From Allobosea caraganae (lineage in GTDB: Bacteria > Pseudomonadota > Alphaproteobacteria > Rhizobiales > Beijerinckiaceae): DNA of 64,000 bases. The DNA is taken from NCBI RefSeq assembly GCF_003351345.1, contig NZ_QQTO01000007.1, forward strand, positions 124,001-188,000, read 5' to 3'. Each line of letters opens with the position of its first letter. Position 1 is the stretch's first letter. The notes beneath the pieces were generated by a model. It saw only the letters and a program-made list of their open reading frames with translations, had not been told where the DNA came from and did no database searches. The position numbers and the translations under genes are program-made. This document shows positions 9,457 through 18,943 of the stretch, one piece after another.

Positions 9457-11472
9457 ATGTATCACCTGATCGTCTTCCTCCCCCTCATCGGCTTCCTGAT
9501 CGCCGGCCTGCTCGGCCGCCTGATCGGGCCGCGCGGCTCCGAGATCGTCACGACCTCGCTGCTGATGGTCTCGGCCGCGCTCTCCTGGGTCGCCTTCTTC
9601 CAGGTCGGCTTCGGCTCGGGCACGACCCGCATCCAGATCGCGACCTGGCTCGCCTCGGCCGACCTGCGCGTCGACTGGGCCTTCCGCATCGACACGCTGA
9701 CCGTGGTCATGCTGGTCGTGGTCAACACAGTCTCGTCGCTCGTGCACCTCTACTCGATCGGCTACATGAGCGAGGATCCGCACCGGCCGCGCTTCTTCGC
9801 CTACCTGTCGCTCTTCACCTTCGCCATGCTGATGCTGGTGACGGCCGACAACCTCGTCCAGATGTTCTTCGGCTGGGAGGGCGTCGGCCTCGCCTCCTAC
9901 CTGCTGATCGGCTTCTGGTACCAGAAGCCCTCGGCCAACGCCGCGGCGATGAAGGCCTTCATCGTCAACCGCGTCGGCGATTTCGGCTTCGCGCTCGGCA
10001 TCTTCCTGGTCTTCGTGCTGTTCGGCACGGTCGCCTTCGACGGCATCTTCCCGAAGGCGGGTGAACTCGTCACCCAGACCTTCCGCTTCGTCGGCTACGA
10101 GTGGAACGCGCTGACCCTGACCTGCCTGCTCCTCTTCATGGGCGCCATGGGCAAGTCGGCGCAGTTCCTGCTGCACACCTGGCTGCCGGATGCGATGGAG
10201 GGCCCGACCCCGGTCTCGGCGCTGATCCATGCCGCGACCATGGTCACCGCCGGCGTCTTCATGGTGGCGCGCCTGTCGCCGATCTTCGAATACGCCCCGG
10301 TCGCGCTCACCGTCGTCGTGGTCATCGGCGCCACCACCGCGTTCTTCGCCGCCACGGTCGGCCTCGTCCAGAACGACATCAAGCGGGTCATCGCCTATTC
10401 GACCTGCTCGCAGCTCGGCTACATGTTCGTGGCGATGGGGGTCGGCGCCTACTCGGCCGGCATCTTCCACCTCTTCACCCACGCCTTCTTCAAGGCGCTG
10501 CTCTTCCTCGGAGCCGGCTCGGTCATCCACGCGATGCACCATGAGCAGGACATGCGGAAGATGGGTGGTCTGAGGAAGTACATCCCGCTCACCGCGGCCG
10601 CCATGACGATCGGCAACCTTGCGCTGACCGGCTTCCCCTTCTTCGCCGGCTACTTCTCCAAGGACGCGATCATCGAGAGCGCCTATGCCTCTGTCGCGCA
10701 TGGGGGCTTCGCGAGCTCATACGCCTATGTGCTGCTGGTCGTCGCGGCCTGCTTCACCTCGTTCTATTCTTGGCGGCTCTACTTCATGACCTTCGAGGGC
10801 CAGCCGCGCTGGGCAGGTCAAGGTCATGATGCCCATGGGCACGACGCGCATGGCCACGACGACCACGCCGCGCATGGTCATGACGATCACGGCCACGGCC
10901 ATGATCACACGCCGCATGAAAGCCCGTGGGTGATGATGATCCCGCTCGCCGTGCTGGCGCTTGGCGCGGTCGCGGCCGGCTTCGTCTTCAAGGAGGCCTT
11001 CATCGGCCACGACTACGAGCATTTCTGGAAGGCGGCGCTCTTCACCGGCAAGGACAACCACATCCTGCACGCCATGCACGAAGTGCCGGGCTGGGTGGTC
11101 TGGTCGCCCTTCGTCGCGATGGTGCTCGGCTTCCTCGTCGCGCTCTACATGTACGTGCTGCGGCCGGACGTGCCCGGCAAGCTCGCGGCGGCGAACCCGG
11201 CTCTGTACCAGTTCCTGCTCAACAAGTGGTACTTCGACGAGATCTACGACTTCCTGTTCGTGAAGCCGGCGATGTGGCTCGGCAAGTTCCTCTGGAAGAA
11301 GGGCGACGGCTTCGTCATCGACGGCATGGGGCCGGACGGCATCTCGGCCCGCGTGGTCGACGTCACCAACCGCGTCGTGCGGCTGCAGACCGGCTTCGTT
11401 TATCACTATGCCTTCGCCATGCTGATCGGCGTTGCGGGCCTTGTGACCTGGTATCTCCTGGCGCGCGGGTGA
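9457..11472 (+). CDS. nuoL: NADH-quinone oxidoreductase subunit L with His/Asp-rich loop
   Basis: 671 residues from the ATG at 9457 ([10 protein letters not shown]). It is the distal antiporter-like, proton-translocating subunit (ND5), with the lateral helix at its C-terminus. The proton-antiporter core includes [19 protein letters not shown] and [20 protein letters not shown]. Residues 456-487 (nt 10822-10917) are a low-complexity insertion with 13 His and 7 Asp in 32 residues, between two hydrophobic segments and so in an extramembrane loop. The upstream open frame from 9049 lies over nuoJ/nuoK and is not coding. The stop is 1 nt before the nuoM ATG. Confidence 0.97.
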   Translation: MYHLIVFLPLIGFLIAGLLGRLIGPRGSEIVTTSLLMVSAALSWVAFFQVGFGSGTTRIQIATWLASADLRVDWAFRIDTLTVVMLVVVNTVSSLVHLYSIGYMSEDPHRPRFFAYLSLFTFAMLMLVTADNLVQMFFGWEGVGLASYLLIGFWYQKPSANAAAMKAFIVNRVGDFGFALGIFLVFVLFGTVAFDGIFPKAGELVTQTFRFVGYEWNALTLTCLLLFMGAMGKSAQFLLHTWLPDAMEGPTPVSALIHAATMVTAGVFMVARLSPIFEYAPVALTVVVVIGATTAFFAATVGLVQNDIKRVIAYSTCSQLGYMFVAMGVGAYSAGIFHLFTHAFFKALLFLGAGSVIHAMHHEQDMRKMGGLRKYIPLTAAAMTIGNLALTGFPFFAGYFSKDAIIESAYASVAHGGFASSYAYVLLVVAACFTSFYSWRLYFMTFEGQPRWAGQGHDAHGHDAHGHDDHAAHGHDDHGHGHDHTPHESPWVMMIPLAVLALGAVAAGFVFKEAFIGHDYEHFWKAALFTGKDNHILHAMHEVPGWVVWSPFVAMVLGFLVALYMYVLRPDVPGKLAAANPALYQFLLNKWYFDEIYDFLFVKPAMWLGKFLWKKGDGFVIDGMGPDGISARVVDVTNRVVRLQTGFVYHYAFAMLIGVAGLVTWYLLARG

Positions 11473-11473
11473 G

Positions 11474-12991
11474 ATGATGAATTTCGGCTTCGGCATCCTC
11501 ACCGGCCTTCTGGTCCTGCCGCTCGTCGGCGCTGCCTTCATCCTGGTGCAGCGCGGCGACGAGGCGGCGGTCAACTCCAACGCGCGCTATGCGGCGCTGG
11601 CGGCGACGGTCGCGACCTTCGTCCTGGCCTGCGTCGCCTGGTACCAGTTCGATCCCGCCAACCCCGGCTTCCAGCTCGTCGAGACCCATGGCTGGGTCTC
11701 CGACGCGATCAAGTTCAAGCTCGGCGTCGACGGCTTCTCCTTCCCCTTCGTCGTGCTGACGGCCTTCCTGATGCCGTTCTGCATCCTCGCCTCCTGGACC
11801 TCGGTCGAGAAGCGCGTGCGCGAGTACATGGTCGCGTTCCTGATCCTCGAGACGCTGATGATCGGCGTCTTCGTGGCGCTCGACCTCGTGCTGTTCTACC
11901 TGTTCTTCGAGGCCGGCCTGATCCCGATGTTCCTGATCATCGGCATCTGGGGCGGCAAGCGCCGCGTCTACGCCTCCTACAAGTTCTTCCTCTACACGCT
12001 GCTCGGCTCGGTCTTGATGCTGCTGGCGCTGATGGCGATGTACTGGAATGCCGGCACGACCGACATCCCGACGCTGCTGAACCATCACTTCCCGTCGGGC
12101 ATGCAGCCCTGGCTCTGGCTCGCCTTCTTCGCCTCCTTCGCGGTGAAGATGCCGATGTGGCCGGTCCATACCTGGCTACCCGACGCCCACGTCGAGGCGC
12201 CGACCGCCGGCTCCGTCATCCTGGCGGCGATCCTGCTGAAGATGGGTGGCTACGGCTTCATCCGCTTCTCGATCCCGATGTTCCCGGAAGCCTCGGCGAT
12301 GTTCGCGCCGCTGGTCTTCGCGCTCTCCGTCATCGCCATCGTCTACACCTCGCTGGTGGCGCTGATGCAGGAGGACATCAAGAAGCTGATCGCCTACTCC
12401 TCCGTCGCCCATATGGGCTTCGTCACCATGGGCCTGTTCACCCTGACGCCGCAGGGCATCCAGGGCGCGATGTTCCAGATGGTCAGCCACGGCCTGGTCT
12501 CCGGCGCGCTCTTCCTCTGCGTCGGCGTGGTCTATGACCGGATGCACACCCGCGAGATCTCGGCCTATGGCGGGCTGGTGAACCGGATGCCGCTCTATGC
12601 GGTCGTGTTCATGGTCTTCACCATGGCCAATGTCGGGCTGCCCGGCACGGCCGGCTTCGTCGGCGAGTTCCTGACGCTGCTGGGGGCCTTCAAGGCCAAT
12701 CCCTGGGTCGCCTTCATCGCGACCTCCGGCGTCATCCTCTCGGCCGCCTACGCGCTCTGGCTCTATCGCCGCGTCGTCTTCGGCGAGATGGTCAAGCCGG
12801 AGCTGATGAACATCACCGACCTCAACCGCCGCGAGATCGTCATCCTGGCGCCGCTGGTCATCCTGACGATCTGGTACGGCATCGCGCCGGGCACGATCCT
12901 CGACGCCTTCGCTGCGCCGACCGAACACCTCATCAAGAACTATCAGGCCGCACTCACCGCCGCGAAAACGGCGATGCTGGCTCTCCAGTGA
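11474..12991 (+). CDS. nuoM: NADH-quinone oxidoreductase subunit M
   Basis: 505 residues, the second antiporter-like subunit (ND4), with about 14 transmembrane segments. The conserved Glu of the proton path is in [18 protein letters not shown], and the lysine-bearing helices include [19 protein letters not shown]. Two adjacent ATG codons (11474 and 11477) are possible starts. A palindromic repeat directly follows its stop. Confidence 0.97.
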   Translation: MMNFGFGILTGLLVLPLVGAAFILVQRGDEAAVNSNARYAALAATVATFVLACVAWYQFDPANPGFQLVETHGWVSDAIKFKLGVDGFSFPFVVLTAFLMPFCILASWTSVEKRVREYMVAFLILETLMIGVFVALDLVLFYLFFEAGLIPMFLIIGIWGGKRRVYASYKFFLYTLLGSVLMLLALMAMYWNAGTTDIPTLLNHHFPSGMQPWLWLAFFASFAVKMPMWPVHTWLPDAHVEAPTAGSVILAAILLKMGGYGFIRFSIPMFPEASAMFAPLVFALSVIAIVYTSLVALMQEDIKKLIAYSSVAHMGFVTMGLFTLTPQGIQGAMFQMVSHGLVSGALFLCVGVVYDRMHTREISAYGGLVNRMPLYAVVFMVFTMANVGLPGTAGFVGEFLTLLGAFKANPWVAFIATSGVILSAAYALWLYRRVVFGEMVKPELMNITDLNRREIVILAPLVILTIWYGIAPGTILDAFAAPTEHLIKNYQAALTAAKTAMLALQ

Positions 12992-13036
12992 GCATGATCC
13001 CGAAAAGTGGATCGCGGTTTTTGGACAAGATCATGC
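12992..13036. repeat. rhizobial palindromic element, copy 1 (nuoM-nuoN gap)
   Basis: A 45-bp imperfect palindrome starting GCATGATCCCGAAAAGTGG and ending GGACAAGATCATGC. The arms and the CCGAAAAGTGG core are the form long known as a dispersed intergenic palindrome in rhizobia and relatives (RPE/RIME-type elements). It fills most of the 67 nt between nuoM and nuoN and would fold into a hairpin in the nuo mRNA. Related copies lie at 27694-27737 and 39121-39165. Confidence 0.8.
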
Positions 13037-13058
13037 GTATGAAAGAGGCCTGCACGAG

Positions 13059-14486
13059 ATGACCTTGCCCGCTCTCGGCCCCGCGCTGCCGGAAATCATC
13101 CTCGCCATCGGCGCCATCGCCATGGTGCTCATCGGCGCGTTCCGCGGCGAAAGCGCCACGCGGCTGCTCGAAGGCGCGGCGCTCGCGCTCTTCGCGCTGG
13201 CGCTCGTGCTGGTGCTTTCGGGCGAGGGCAAGGCCGTGACCTTCAACGGCGCCTTCATCGCCGACGGCTTCGGCCGCTTCATGAAGGTGCTGACCCTGAT
13301 CGGCGCCGCCGCCGCGATCCTGCTCTCGTCGGACTACCTGCGCCGCGACGGCACGATGCGCTTCGAGTTCCCGATCCTCGTCGTCCTCGCCACCATCGGC
13401 ATGATGATGATGATCTCGGCCAACGACCTGATCGGCCTCTATGTCGGCCTCGAGCTGCAGTCGCTCGCGCTCTACGTCGTCGCCGCTTTCGATCGCGACA
13501 ACGCCAAGTCGACCGAGGCCGGCCTGAAGTACTTCGTCCTCGGCGCGCTCTCCTCGGGCATGCTGCTCTATGGCGCCTCGCTGGTCTACGGCTTCACCGG
13601 CACGGTGACCTATTCGGGAATCGCCCAGGCCGTTCATGGCGGGCATGTCGGCATCGGCCTGATCTTCGGCATCGTCTTCGTCGCCGCCGGCACCGCCTTC
13701 AAGATCTCGGCCGTGCCCTTTCACATGTGGACGCCGGACGTCTACGAGGGCGCCCCGACCCCGGTCGCAGCCTTCTTCGCCTCGGCCCCCAAGATGGCGG
13801 CGATGGCGATGATCGTGCGCCTCTTCGTCGGCGCCTTCCCGGGGGCGCTGCACGACTGGCAGCAGATCATCATCTTCATGGCGGTCGCCTCGATGGCGCT
13901 CGGCGCCTTCGCCGCGATCGGCCAGAGCAACATCAAGCGCCTGCTCGCCTATTCCTCGATCGCCAACATGGGCTATGCGCTGGTCGGCCTCGCCGCCGGC
14001 ACAGCGGCCGGCGTCCAGGGCGTGATGACCTACATGGCGATCTACCTCGCCACCACGCTCGCGGCCTTCGCCTGCGTGTTGATGATGCGCCGCGACGGCA
14101 AGCCGGTCGAGGAGATCTCCGAGCTCGCCGGCCTGTCGCGCACCAATCCCTGGATGGCCTTCGCGCTGTCGATGATGATGTTCTCGCTCGCCGGCATCCC
14201 GCCGCTCGCCGGCTTCTGGGCGAAGTTCTACGTCTTCCTCGCGGCGATCGACGCCAAGCTCTACACGCTCGCCGTCATCGGCGTGGTGACCAGCGTGGTC
14301 GGCGCCTACTACTACCTGCGCCTCGTCAAGATCATCTATTTCGACGATGCCAAGCCGGCCTTCGAGAAGGGCGATCTCGGGGTGCGCGCGGTGCTTCTGG
14401 TCTCGACCATCTTCGTGCTGGTGCTCTCGCTGGTGCCGGCCCCGCTCTTCGACTCGGCTGCGGCCGCGGCGAAGTCGCTGTTCTGA
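13059..14486 (+). CDS. nuoN: NADH-quinone oxidoreductase subunit N
   Basis: 475 residues, the third antiporter-like subunit (ND2), usually the last nuo gene. About 14 hydrophobic segments; GLYVGLELQSLALYVVAAFD carries the conserved membrane glutamate, and FKISAVPFHMWTPDVYEGAP the lysine-helix region. It starts 22 nt after the palindromic repeat. birA follows 11 nt after its stop, so the transcript probably continues. Confidence 0.97.
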   Translation: MTLPALGPALPEIILAIGAIAMVLIGAFRGESATRLLEGAALALFALALVLVLSGEGKAVTFNGAFIADGFGRFMKVLTLIGAAAAILLSSDYLRRDGTMRFEFPILVVLATIGMMMMISANDLIGLYVGLELQSLALYVVAAFDRDNAKSTEAGLKYFVLGALSSGMLLYGASLVYGFTGTVTYSGIAQAVHGGHVGIGLIFGIVFVAAGTAFKISAVPFHMWTPDVYEGAPTPVAAFFASAPKMAAMAMIVRLFVGAFPGALHDWQQIIIFMAVASMALGAFAAIGQSNIKRLLAYSSIANMGYALVGLAAGTAAGVQGVMTYMAIYLATTLAAFACVLMMRRDGKPVEEISELAGLSRTNPWMAFALSMMMFSLAGIPPLAGFWAKFYVFLAAIDAKLYTLAVIGVVTSVVGAYYYLRLVKIIYFDDAKPAFEKGDLGVRAVLLVSTIFVLVLSLVPAPLFDSAAAAAKSLF

Positions 14487-14497
14487 GCTGATCGCGC

Positions 14498-15256
14498 GTG
14501 CTCGGCGAGGCGGCCCGCGCCGCCGGCTATCGGCTGATCGTCCGCGACGAGGTCGCCTCCACCATGGAGGAGGCCCGCCGCGCCCTCGACCAGGGCGATC
14601 CCGGCCAGCTCTGGGTCGTCGCGCGCAGCCAGAGCGCCGGGCGCGGCCGCCATGGCCGCTCCTGGGGCTCGCCTCCCGGCAACCTCTATTCCAGCCTGCT
14701 GCTGGTCCAGCCCTGCGAGATGGCGCTGGCGCCGCAGCTCGGCTTCGTCGCCGGCCTCGCGCTGCATGACGCCGCCGCCAAGGTCACCGGCCTGAGCGCG
14801 CCGCAACTCGCGTTGAAATGGCCGAACGACCTGCTGATCGACCGCGCCAAGACCGCCGGCCTGCTGCTCGAGGGCGAGAGCCGGGCAGGGCGCTTCGCCG
14901 TCACGATCGGCATGGGCGTCAATGTCGCGAGCCGCCCCGACGACACGCCCTATCCCGCGAGCTTCCTCAAGCAGGCGGCGCCATCCGCCAGCATCGAGAC
15001 GCTGCTCGCCGCGCTGAGCGATGCCTGGGTTGCGCGCTTCAGCGCCTGGTCGCTGCCGGGCGGCTTCGGCCCGACGCGGGCGGCCTGGCTCGAACGCGCC
15101 GCCTTCCTCGGCGAGACCATCACGCTCCGGCTGGCGGAAGGGCCGCTCTCCGGCCGCTTCACCGGGCTCGACACCTCCGGCCGGCTCGAACTCGAAACCG
15201 CGGCTGGTCCGCGCATCGTCGATGCCGGCGATCTCTACTTTGGCGCTCCCGCCTGA
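14498..15256 (+). CDS. birA: biotin--[acetyl-CoA-carboxylase] ligase
   Basis: 252 residues with a GTG start at 14498. It activates biotin with ATP and attaches it to a lysine of biotin carboxyl carrier proteins such as AccB. The biotinyl-AMP loop GRGRHGR is at residues 48-54 and the catalytic KWPND at 107-111. It is a class I ligase: the N-terminal helix-turn-helix found in E. coli BirA is absent, so it should not act as a repressor. The place after nuoN is the usual one in Hyphomicrobiales. Confidence 0.95.
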   Translation: MLGEAARAAGYRLIVRDEVASTMEEARRALDQGDPGQLWVVARSQSAGRGRHGRSWGSPPGNLYSSLLLVQPCEMALAPQLGFVAGLALHDAAAKVTGLSAPQLALKWPNDLLIDRAKTAGLLLEGESRAGRFAVTIGMGVNVASRPDDTPYPASFLKQAAPSASIETLLAALSDAWVARFSAWSLPGGFGPTRAAWLERAAFLGETITLRLAEGPLSGRFTGLDTSGRLELETAAGPRIVDAGDLYFGAPA

Positions 15257-15373
15257 TCGCCGCTCCGTGGTGAGGTTCTCGCCGCGGTCTGGAGACCAGC
15301 CGGCGCGCGTGCTAGGCCTTCCCGTCCAACCTCAGGCGCCAAGCGCCCACCATCACCCAAGTCAGGAATTGCC

Positions 15374-17044
15374 GTGACCCGTTCCAGCGATCAGCTCGTC
15401 TTCGTGCCTCTCGGCGGCCTCGGCGAGATCGGCATGAATGCGGCGCTCTACGGGTTTGGGCCCGAGGGCCGGCGCAAATGGATCCTGGTCGATTGCGGCC
15501 TGTCCTTCGCCGGGCCGGAGGCGCCGGGCGTCGACATCGTGCTGCCCGACCTGCGCTACATCATCGAAGAGCGTGCCAACCTGCTCGGCATCATCATCAC
15601 CCACGCGCATGAGGACCATATCGGCGCGCTCGCGGCGCTGTGGCCGAGCCTGCGCGCCCCGGTCTACTGCACCCAGTTCGCCGCCGGCCTGCTGGCGACC
15701 CGCCGGCTCTCCGAGCCCGGCGCGCCCAAGGTGCCGATGAACATCGTGGCGCAGGGCGGCCGGGTCACGCTCGGCCCGTTCGACATCGAGTTCGTCCCGG
15801 TTGCGCACTCGATCCCTGAATCGAACGCGCTCGCCATCCGCACCCCGGTCGGGCTCATCGTCCATACCGGCGACTGGAAGATCGACCCGACGCCGCAGGT
15901 CGGCCTGCCGACCGACGAGAAGCGCCTGCGCGAGCTCGGCGACGAGGGCGTGCTGGCGCTGGTCTGCGATTCGACCAACGTCATGCGCGACGGCATCAGC
16001 CCGAGCGAGGCCGATGTCGCCGCCAAGCTCAAGGAGCTGATCAGTTCTGCGCCGGGCCGCGTCGCCGTCACCACCTTCGCCTCGAACGTGGCGCGCCTGC
16101 GCGCCGTCGCCGAGGCCGCCATGGCCGCCCAGCGCGAGGTCGTCGTCGTCGGCCGCGCGATGGACCGCGTCATCGATGTCGCCCGCGAATGCGGCTATCT
16201 CGACGGCATCCCGGCCTTCCGCTCGGCCGACACCTATGGCTACCTGCCGCGCGACAAGGTCGTGGCGCTGCTCACCGGCAGCCAGGGCGAGCCGCGCGCC
16301 GCGCTCTCGCGCATCGCCTCCGACGACCATCCCGAGATCGCGCTCTCGCCGGGCGACCGGGTGATCTTCTCGTCGCGCACCATTCCCGGCAACGAGAAGT
16401 CGGTCGGCAACATCCTCAACGCGCTGGCCCGCGACAATATCGAGATCATCACCGACCGCACCCACCTCGTCCACGTCTCCGGCCACCCGCGGCGCGAGGA
16501 GATGGCCAGGCTCTATGGCTGGCTCAAGCCGAAGATCGTGATCCCCGCCCATGGCGAGGACCTGCACCTCTCCGAGCACGCCGCCTTCGCCCGCGGCCTC
16601 GGCGTCAAGCACGTCGTGCGCGCCGGCAATGGCGATGTCGTCGCGATCGGCGCCGACAGTGCCGGCAAGATCGACCAGGTGCCGCATGGCCGGCTCTACC
16701 AGGACGGCATGCTCCTGGTGAACGCCAACGAGAAGACCATTTCCGAGCGCCGTAGGCTCTCCTTCGCCGGTATGATCTCGGTCGCGGTGGCGATCGACGA
16801 GAAGGGCGGGCTCGCCGGCGATCCGGAAATCGCGGTGCTCGGCCTGCCGGCCATGGCGCGCGACGGCACGCCCTTCGACGAACTCGTCGCCGACGCGGTC
16901 TCCGACCTGCTCGACAACATCCCCAAGGCGCGCCGGCGCGACCCCGAGGCCCTGCGCAACGCGCTGGAGCGCGGCCTGCGCAGCGCCGTCAACGAGGAGT
17001 GGGGCAAGAAGCCGCTGGTGCATGCGCTGGTGATCGAGGTGTAG
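15374..17044 (+). CDS. rnj: ribonuclease J
   Basis: 556 residues with a GTG start; AGGA at 15364-15367 supports it. It is a metallo-beta-lactamase/beta-CASP nuclease with endo- and 5'-3' exonuclease activity in mRNA decay and rRNA maturation. The zinc motif HAHEDH is at residues 77-82, with further family motifs HTGDWKID and HVSGHPRREEM; the C-terminal domain is present. The length is typical of alphaproteobacterial RNase J. The 117-nt gap after birA may hold its own promoter, but none is clear. Confidence 0.95.
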   Translation: MTRSSDQLVFVPLGGLGEIGMNAALYGFGPEGRRKWILVDCGLSFAGPEAPGVDIVLPDLRYIIEERANLLGIIITHAHEDHIGALAALWPSLRAPVYCTQFAAGLLATRRLSEPGAPKVPMNIVAQGGRVTLGPFDIEFVPVAHSIPESNALAIRTPVGLIVHTGDWKIDPTPQVGLPTDEKRLRELGDEGVLALVCDSTNVMRDGISPSEADVAAKLKELISSAPGRVAVTTFASNVARLRAVAEAAMAAQREVVVVGRAMDRVIDVARECGYLDGIPAFRSADTYGYLPRDKVVALLTGSQGEPRAALSRIASDDHPEIALSPGDRVIFSSRTIPGNEKSVGNILNALARDNIEIITDRTHLVHVSGHPRREEMARLYGWLKPKIVIPAHGEDLHLSEHAAFARGLGVKHVVRAGNGDVVAIGADSAGKIDQVPHGRLYQDGMLLVNANEKTISERRRLSFAGMISVAVAIDEKGGLAGDPEIAVLGLPAMARDGTPFDELVADAVSDLLDNIPKARRRDPEALRNALERGLRSAVNEEWGKKPLVHALVIEV

Positions 17045-17093
17045 ATAGGCGGATAAGCAGCGTCGCTGCTTCGCCTTTTGCTTGGGGGAGCTG

Positions 17094-17498
17094 ATGATCG
17101 GACGCCTCAACCACGTCGCCATTGCCGTGAAGGACCTCGGCGCCTCCACCGCGCTCTATCGCGACACGCTCGGCGCGCGCGTGTCGCAGCCGCTGCCGCA
17201 GCCCGAGCATGGCGTCACCGTCGTCTTCGTCGAACTGCCCAACACCAAGATCGAGCTGCTGGAGCCGCTCGGCGCCGATTCGCCGATCGCGAAATTCCTC
17301 GAACGCAACGCCGATGGCGGCATCCACCACATCTGCTACGAGGTCGACGACATCCTGGCGGCGCGCGAGCGCCTGAAGGAGGCCGGCGCGCGCGTGCTGG
17401 GGTCCGGCGAGCCGCGCATCGGCGCCCATGGCAAGCCGGTGCTCTTCCTTCACCCCAAGGATTTCTGCGGCACGCTCGTCGAGCTCGAGCAGGCCTGA
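17094..17498 (+). CDS. mce: methylmalonyl-CoA epimerase
   Basis: 134 residues starting at the ATG at 17094, which GGGGGAG at 17084-17090 precedes; an upstream TTG at 17082 is less likely. It is a VOC-fold enzyme that interconverts the (R) and (S) forms of methylmalonyl-CoA in propionyl-CoA breakdown. Likely metal ligands are His7, Glu54, His79 and Glu130, and the paired beta-alpha-beta-beta-beta modules are evident. The rnj-mce-DUF1467 order is conserved in the Hyphomicrobiales, here with a RidA-like gene inserted. Confidence 0.93.
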   Translation: MIGRLNHVAIAVKDLGASTALYRDTLGARVSQPLPQPEHGVTVVFVELPNTKIELLEPLGADSPIAKFLERNADGGIHHICYEVDDILAARERLKEAGARVLGSGEPRIGAHGKPVLFLHPKDFCGTLVELEQA

Positions 17499-17512
17499 GC
17501 GGGACCAGAGAG

Positions 17513-17899
17513 ATGATCGAGTTCATCGGAGAGCCCGAGGCGGGATCGTCGCGCCCGTTCAGCGCCGCGACGCGGGCCGGCAACCTCGTCTTCGTCTCCG
17601 GCCATTCGGCACCGCACGATCCCGCGCTCGGAATCTTCCGCGGCGACACGCCGGCGGAGGAGGTGCGCAACGCGCTGGCCCGCATCGGCGCGATCCTGCG
17701 CGAGGCCGGCAGCGGGCTCGACCGCGTCGTTCAGGTCGCGATGCTGATCACCGATCCGGCCGATTATGCCGCCTGCAACGCCGAATACGTCAAGCATTTC
17801 CCAGGCGGCCTGCCGGCCAGGCACACGGCGCGCTTCGGCGTGCCGACGCAGGCGCGGGTCGCCTTTTCCTGCATCGCTTTGGTGGAGGAGGGGCGGTGA
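17513..17899 (+). CDS. RidA/YjgF-YER057c-UK114 family protein
   Basis: 128 residues. The family's best known member deaminates reactive enamine/imine intermediates of amino-acid metabolism. Features are LVFVSGHSAP near residues 25-34, the substrate-contacting Arg103 (LPARHTARFGVP), and Cys120 near the C-terminus. It diverges from canonical RidA in its N-terminal part, so it may belong to one of the Rid subfamilies without proven deaminase activity. It lies 14 nt after mce and 28 nt before the DUF1467 gene, probably in the same transcript. Confidence 0.88.
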   Translation: MIEFIGEPEAGSSRPFSAATRAGNLVFVSGHSAPHDPALGIFRGDTPAEEVRNALARIGAILREAGSGLDRVVQVAMLITDPADYAACNAEYVKHFPGGLPARHTARFGVPTQARVAFSCIALVEEGR

Positions 17900-17927
17900 G
17901 CGCCCCCTTCCGCGAGGAACCGACATC

Positions 17928-18161
17928 ATGACCATTGCCGGTGGCCTGGCCGTTTACTTCGTGATCTGGTGGACCGTGCTCTTCGCCGTGCTGCCCTTTG
18001 GCGTCCGCAGCGAGGCCGAGACGGGCGAGGCGCATGTCGAGGGCACCGATCCCGGCGCGCCGGTCGTTCCCGGGCTCGTCAAGAAAGCGCTGATCACCTC
18101 TGTGATCGCCGCGATCGTCTTCGCGATCGTCTGGTATATCTGGGCTGCCTACGACCTCTGA
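17928..18161 (+). CDS. DUF1467 family membrane protein
   Basis: 77 residues with two transmembrane segments (about 5-23 and 52-72) joined by an acidic loop. The opening MTIAGGLAVYFVIWWTVLF followed by LPFGVRS is characteristic of DUF1467, a small inner-membrane family of unknown function in alphaproteobacteria, normally found next to mce and proS. Here proS is far away (56.9 kb), so this neighbourhood has been rearranged. GAGGAA at 17913-17918 is a good ribosome binding site. Confidence 0.9.
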   Translation: MTIAGGLAVYFVIWWTVLFAVLPFGVRSEAETGEAHVEGTDPGAPVVPGLVKKALITSVIAAIVFAIVWYIWAAYDL

Positions 18162-18180
18162 CAAGAAGAGACGCTCGCCC

Positions 18181-18211
18181 CAAAAACAAAAGGCAAGGCC
18201 GAAGCCTTGCC
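18181..18211 (-). terminator. intrinsic terminator, minus strand (possibly bidirectional)
   Basis: The stem GGCAAGGC (18192-18199) pairs with GCCTTGCC (18204-18211). Read on the minus strand the loop is TTCG and the stem is followed by TTTTGTTTTTG, an excellent rho-independent terminator. Read on the plus strand the tail is only TCTGAGTCTGTTTTT, so it may weakly end the DUF1467 transcript too. The orientation implies a minus-strand transcript arriving from the right. Confidence 0.75.
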
Positions 18212-18340
18212 TCTGAGTCTGTTTTTACCGCAGCAATGGCACACGTCTGATGCGTGCAGCTCATATACTAGGCGGGCGTTTGTTCCTCCCGAGACCTGGT
18301 CCGCGGCGCTCAAGGTTTACCCGAGCGAGCCCAGCCCCGA
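18181..18340 (-). ncRNA. candidate small RNA ending at the terminator
   Basis: This 332-nt gap between the DUF1467 gene and the small gene at 18494 has no open frame of note. On the minus strand it offers foldable segments: CGCTC...GAGCG (plus positions about 18308-18328), GCACGC with GTGTGC around a 7-nt loop (18239-18257), and the strong terminator. A GTGACA hexamer (plus 18365-18370) could be a -35 box, but the matching -10 (TAATCA) is weak. The result would be an RNA of roughly 155 nt. It could equally be the 3' untranslated part of the 18494-18745 gene. I compared it with memory of 6S RNA, SRP RNA, tmRNA and RNase P RNA and found no convincing match. Confidence 0.3.
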
Positions 18341-18493
18341 ATGATTAGCGGATTGTAACACTCCTGTCACCCATTTAGGCAGGGCTAGCCTCATCTTTTT
18401 GCAAATTTAATCCGTTTTGCCCTTGTGCAGTGCAATAAAAATAACCGAGCCGGCTGTAACGGGAGAAGAACACCGCTGTTTCCCGCGAAAAGA

Positions 18494-18745
18494 TCATCGT
18501 CGTGTCGTGAAGCGTCGGATTGATCGCAAAATGCGCAGGAGCGCGATCAGGCCGAAGATCGCGGCGGGAATGCTCCAGACCATGCCGCCGCCGGTCAGGT
18601 TGTTGCCATCCGGCGTCAGGCAACTCGATTCGGCTTCCGCGATGCAGGCGCGCCAACTCCAGTAACGTTCGTAGAACAGCCGGAGGAAGAAGCCGGCCAG
18701 CGCCAGCACGCCTGCAGTCGTCAGGCCGGAGAACAGCATCCGCAC
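18494..18745 (-). CDS. small membrane protein, unknown
   Basis: 83 residues from GTG at 18745 (or 81 from the ATG at 18739; a purine-rich GAGGATGAGAG lies upstream of both). Two hydrophobic segments are at residues about 4-24 and 55-73; between them lies a loop with two cysteines (RACIAEAESSCLTPDG) that would be periplasmic with a possible disulfide. The protein ends in a basic RSIRRFTTRR. It is on the opposite strand to its neighbours, with a matching downstream terminator at 18181-18211. I do not recognise the family. Confidence 0.6.
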   Translation of the reverse strand: MRMLFSGLTTAGVLALAGFFLRLFYERYWSWRACIAEAESSCLTPDGNNLTGGGMVWSIPAAIFGLIALLRILRSIRRFTTRR

Positions 18746-18943
18746 GGACTCTCATCCTCGCTCTCGGCATTGCGTTCCATCGTGCTTGCCGCCCAGTATA
18801 TCCGCCTTGTTCCGGTCAAAGGATAAAGCTACCACCCGCCCGGATATCGATCTGCCGGACCACTCCGGCGGCGGCGCGCTTTCCGTCCGGTCGAACGATC
18901 GGAATTCGCGCCAGATCAACTGGTCCTATGGAGACGGTCTCTC

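Noticed and set aside
18181..18420. 6S RNA, SRP RNA, tmRNA or RNase P RNA at the candidate small RNA locus
   Set aside because: I looked for their conserved cores and found none that I could defend.
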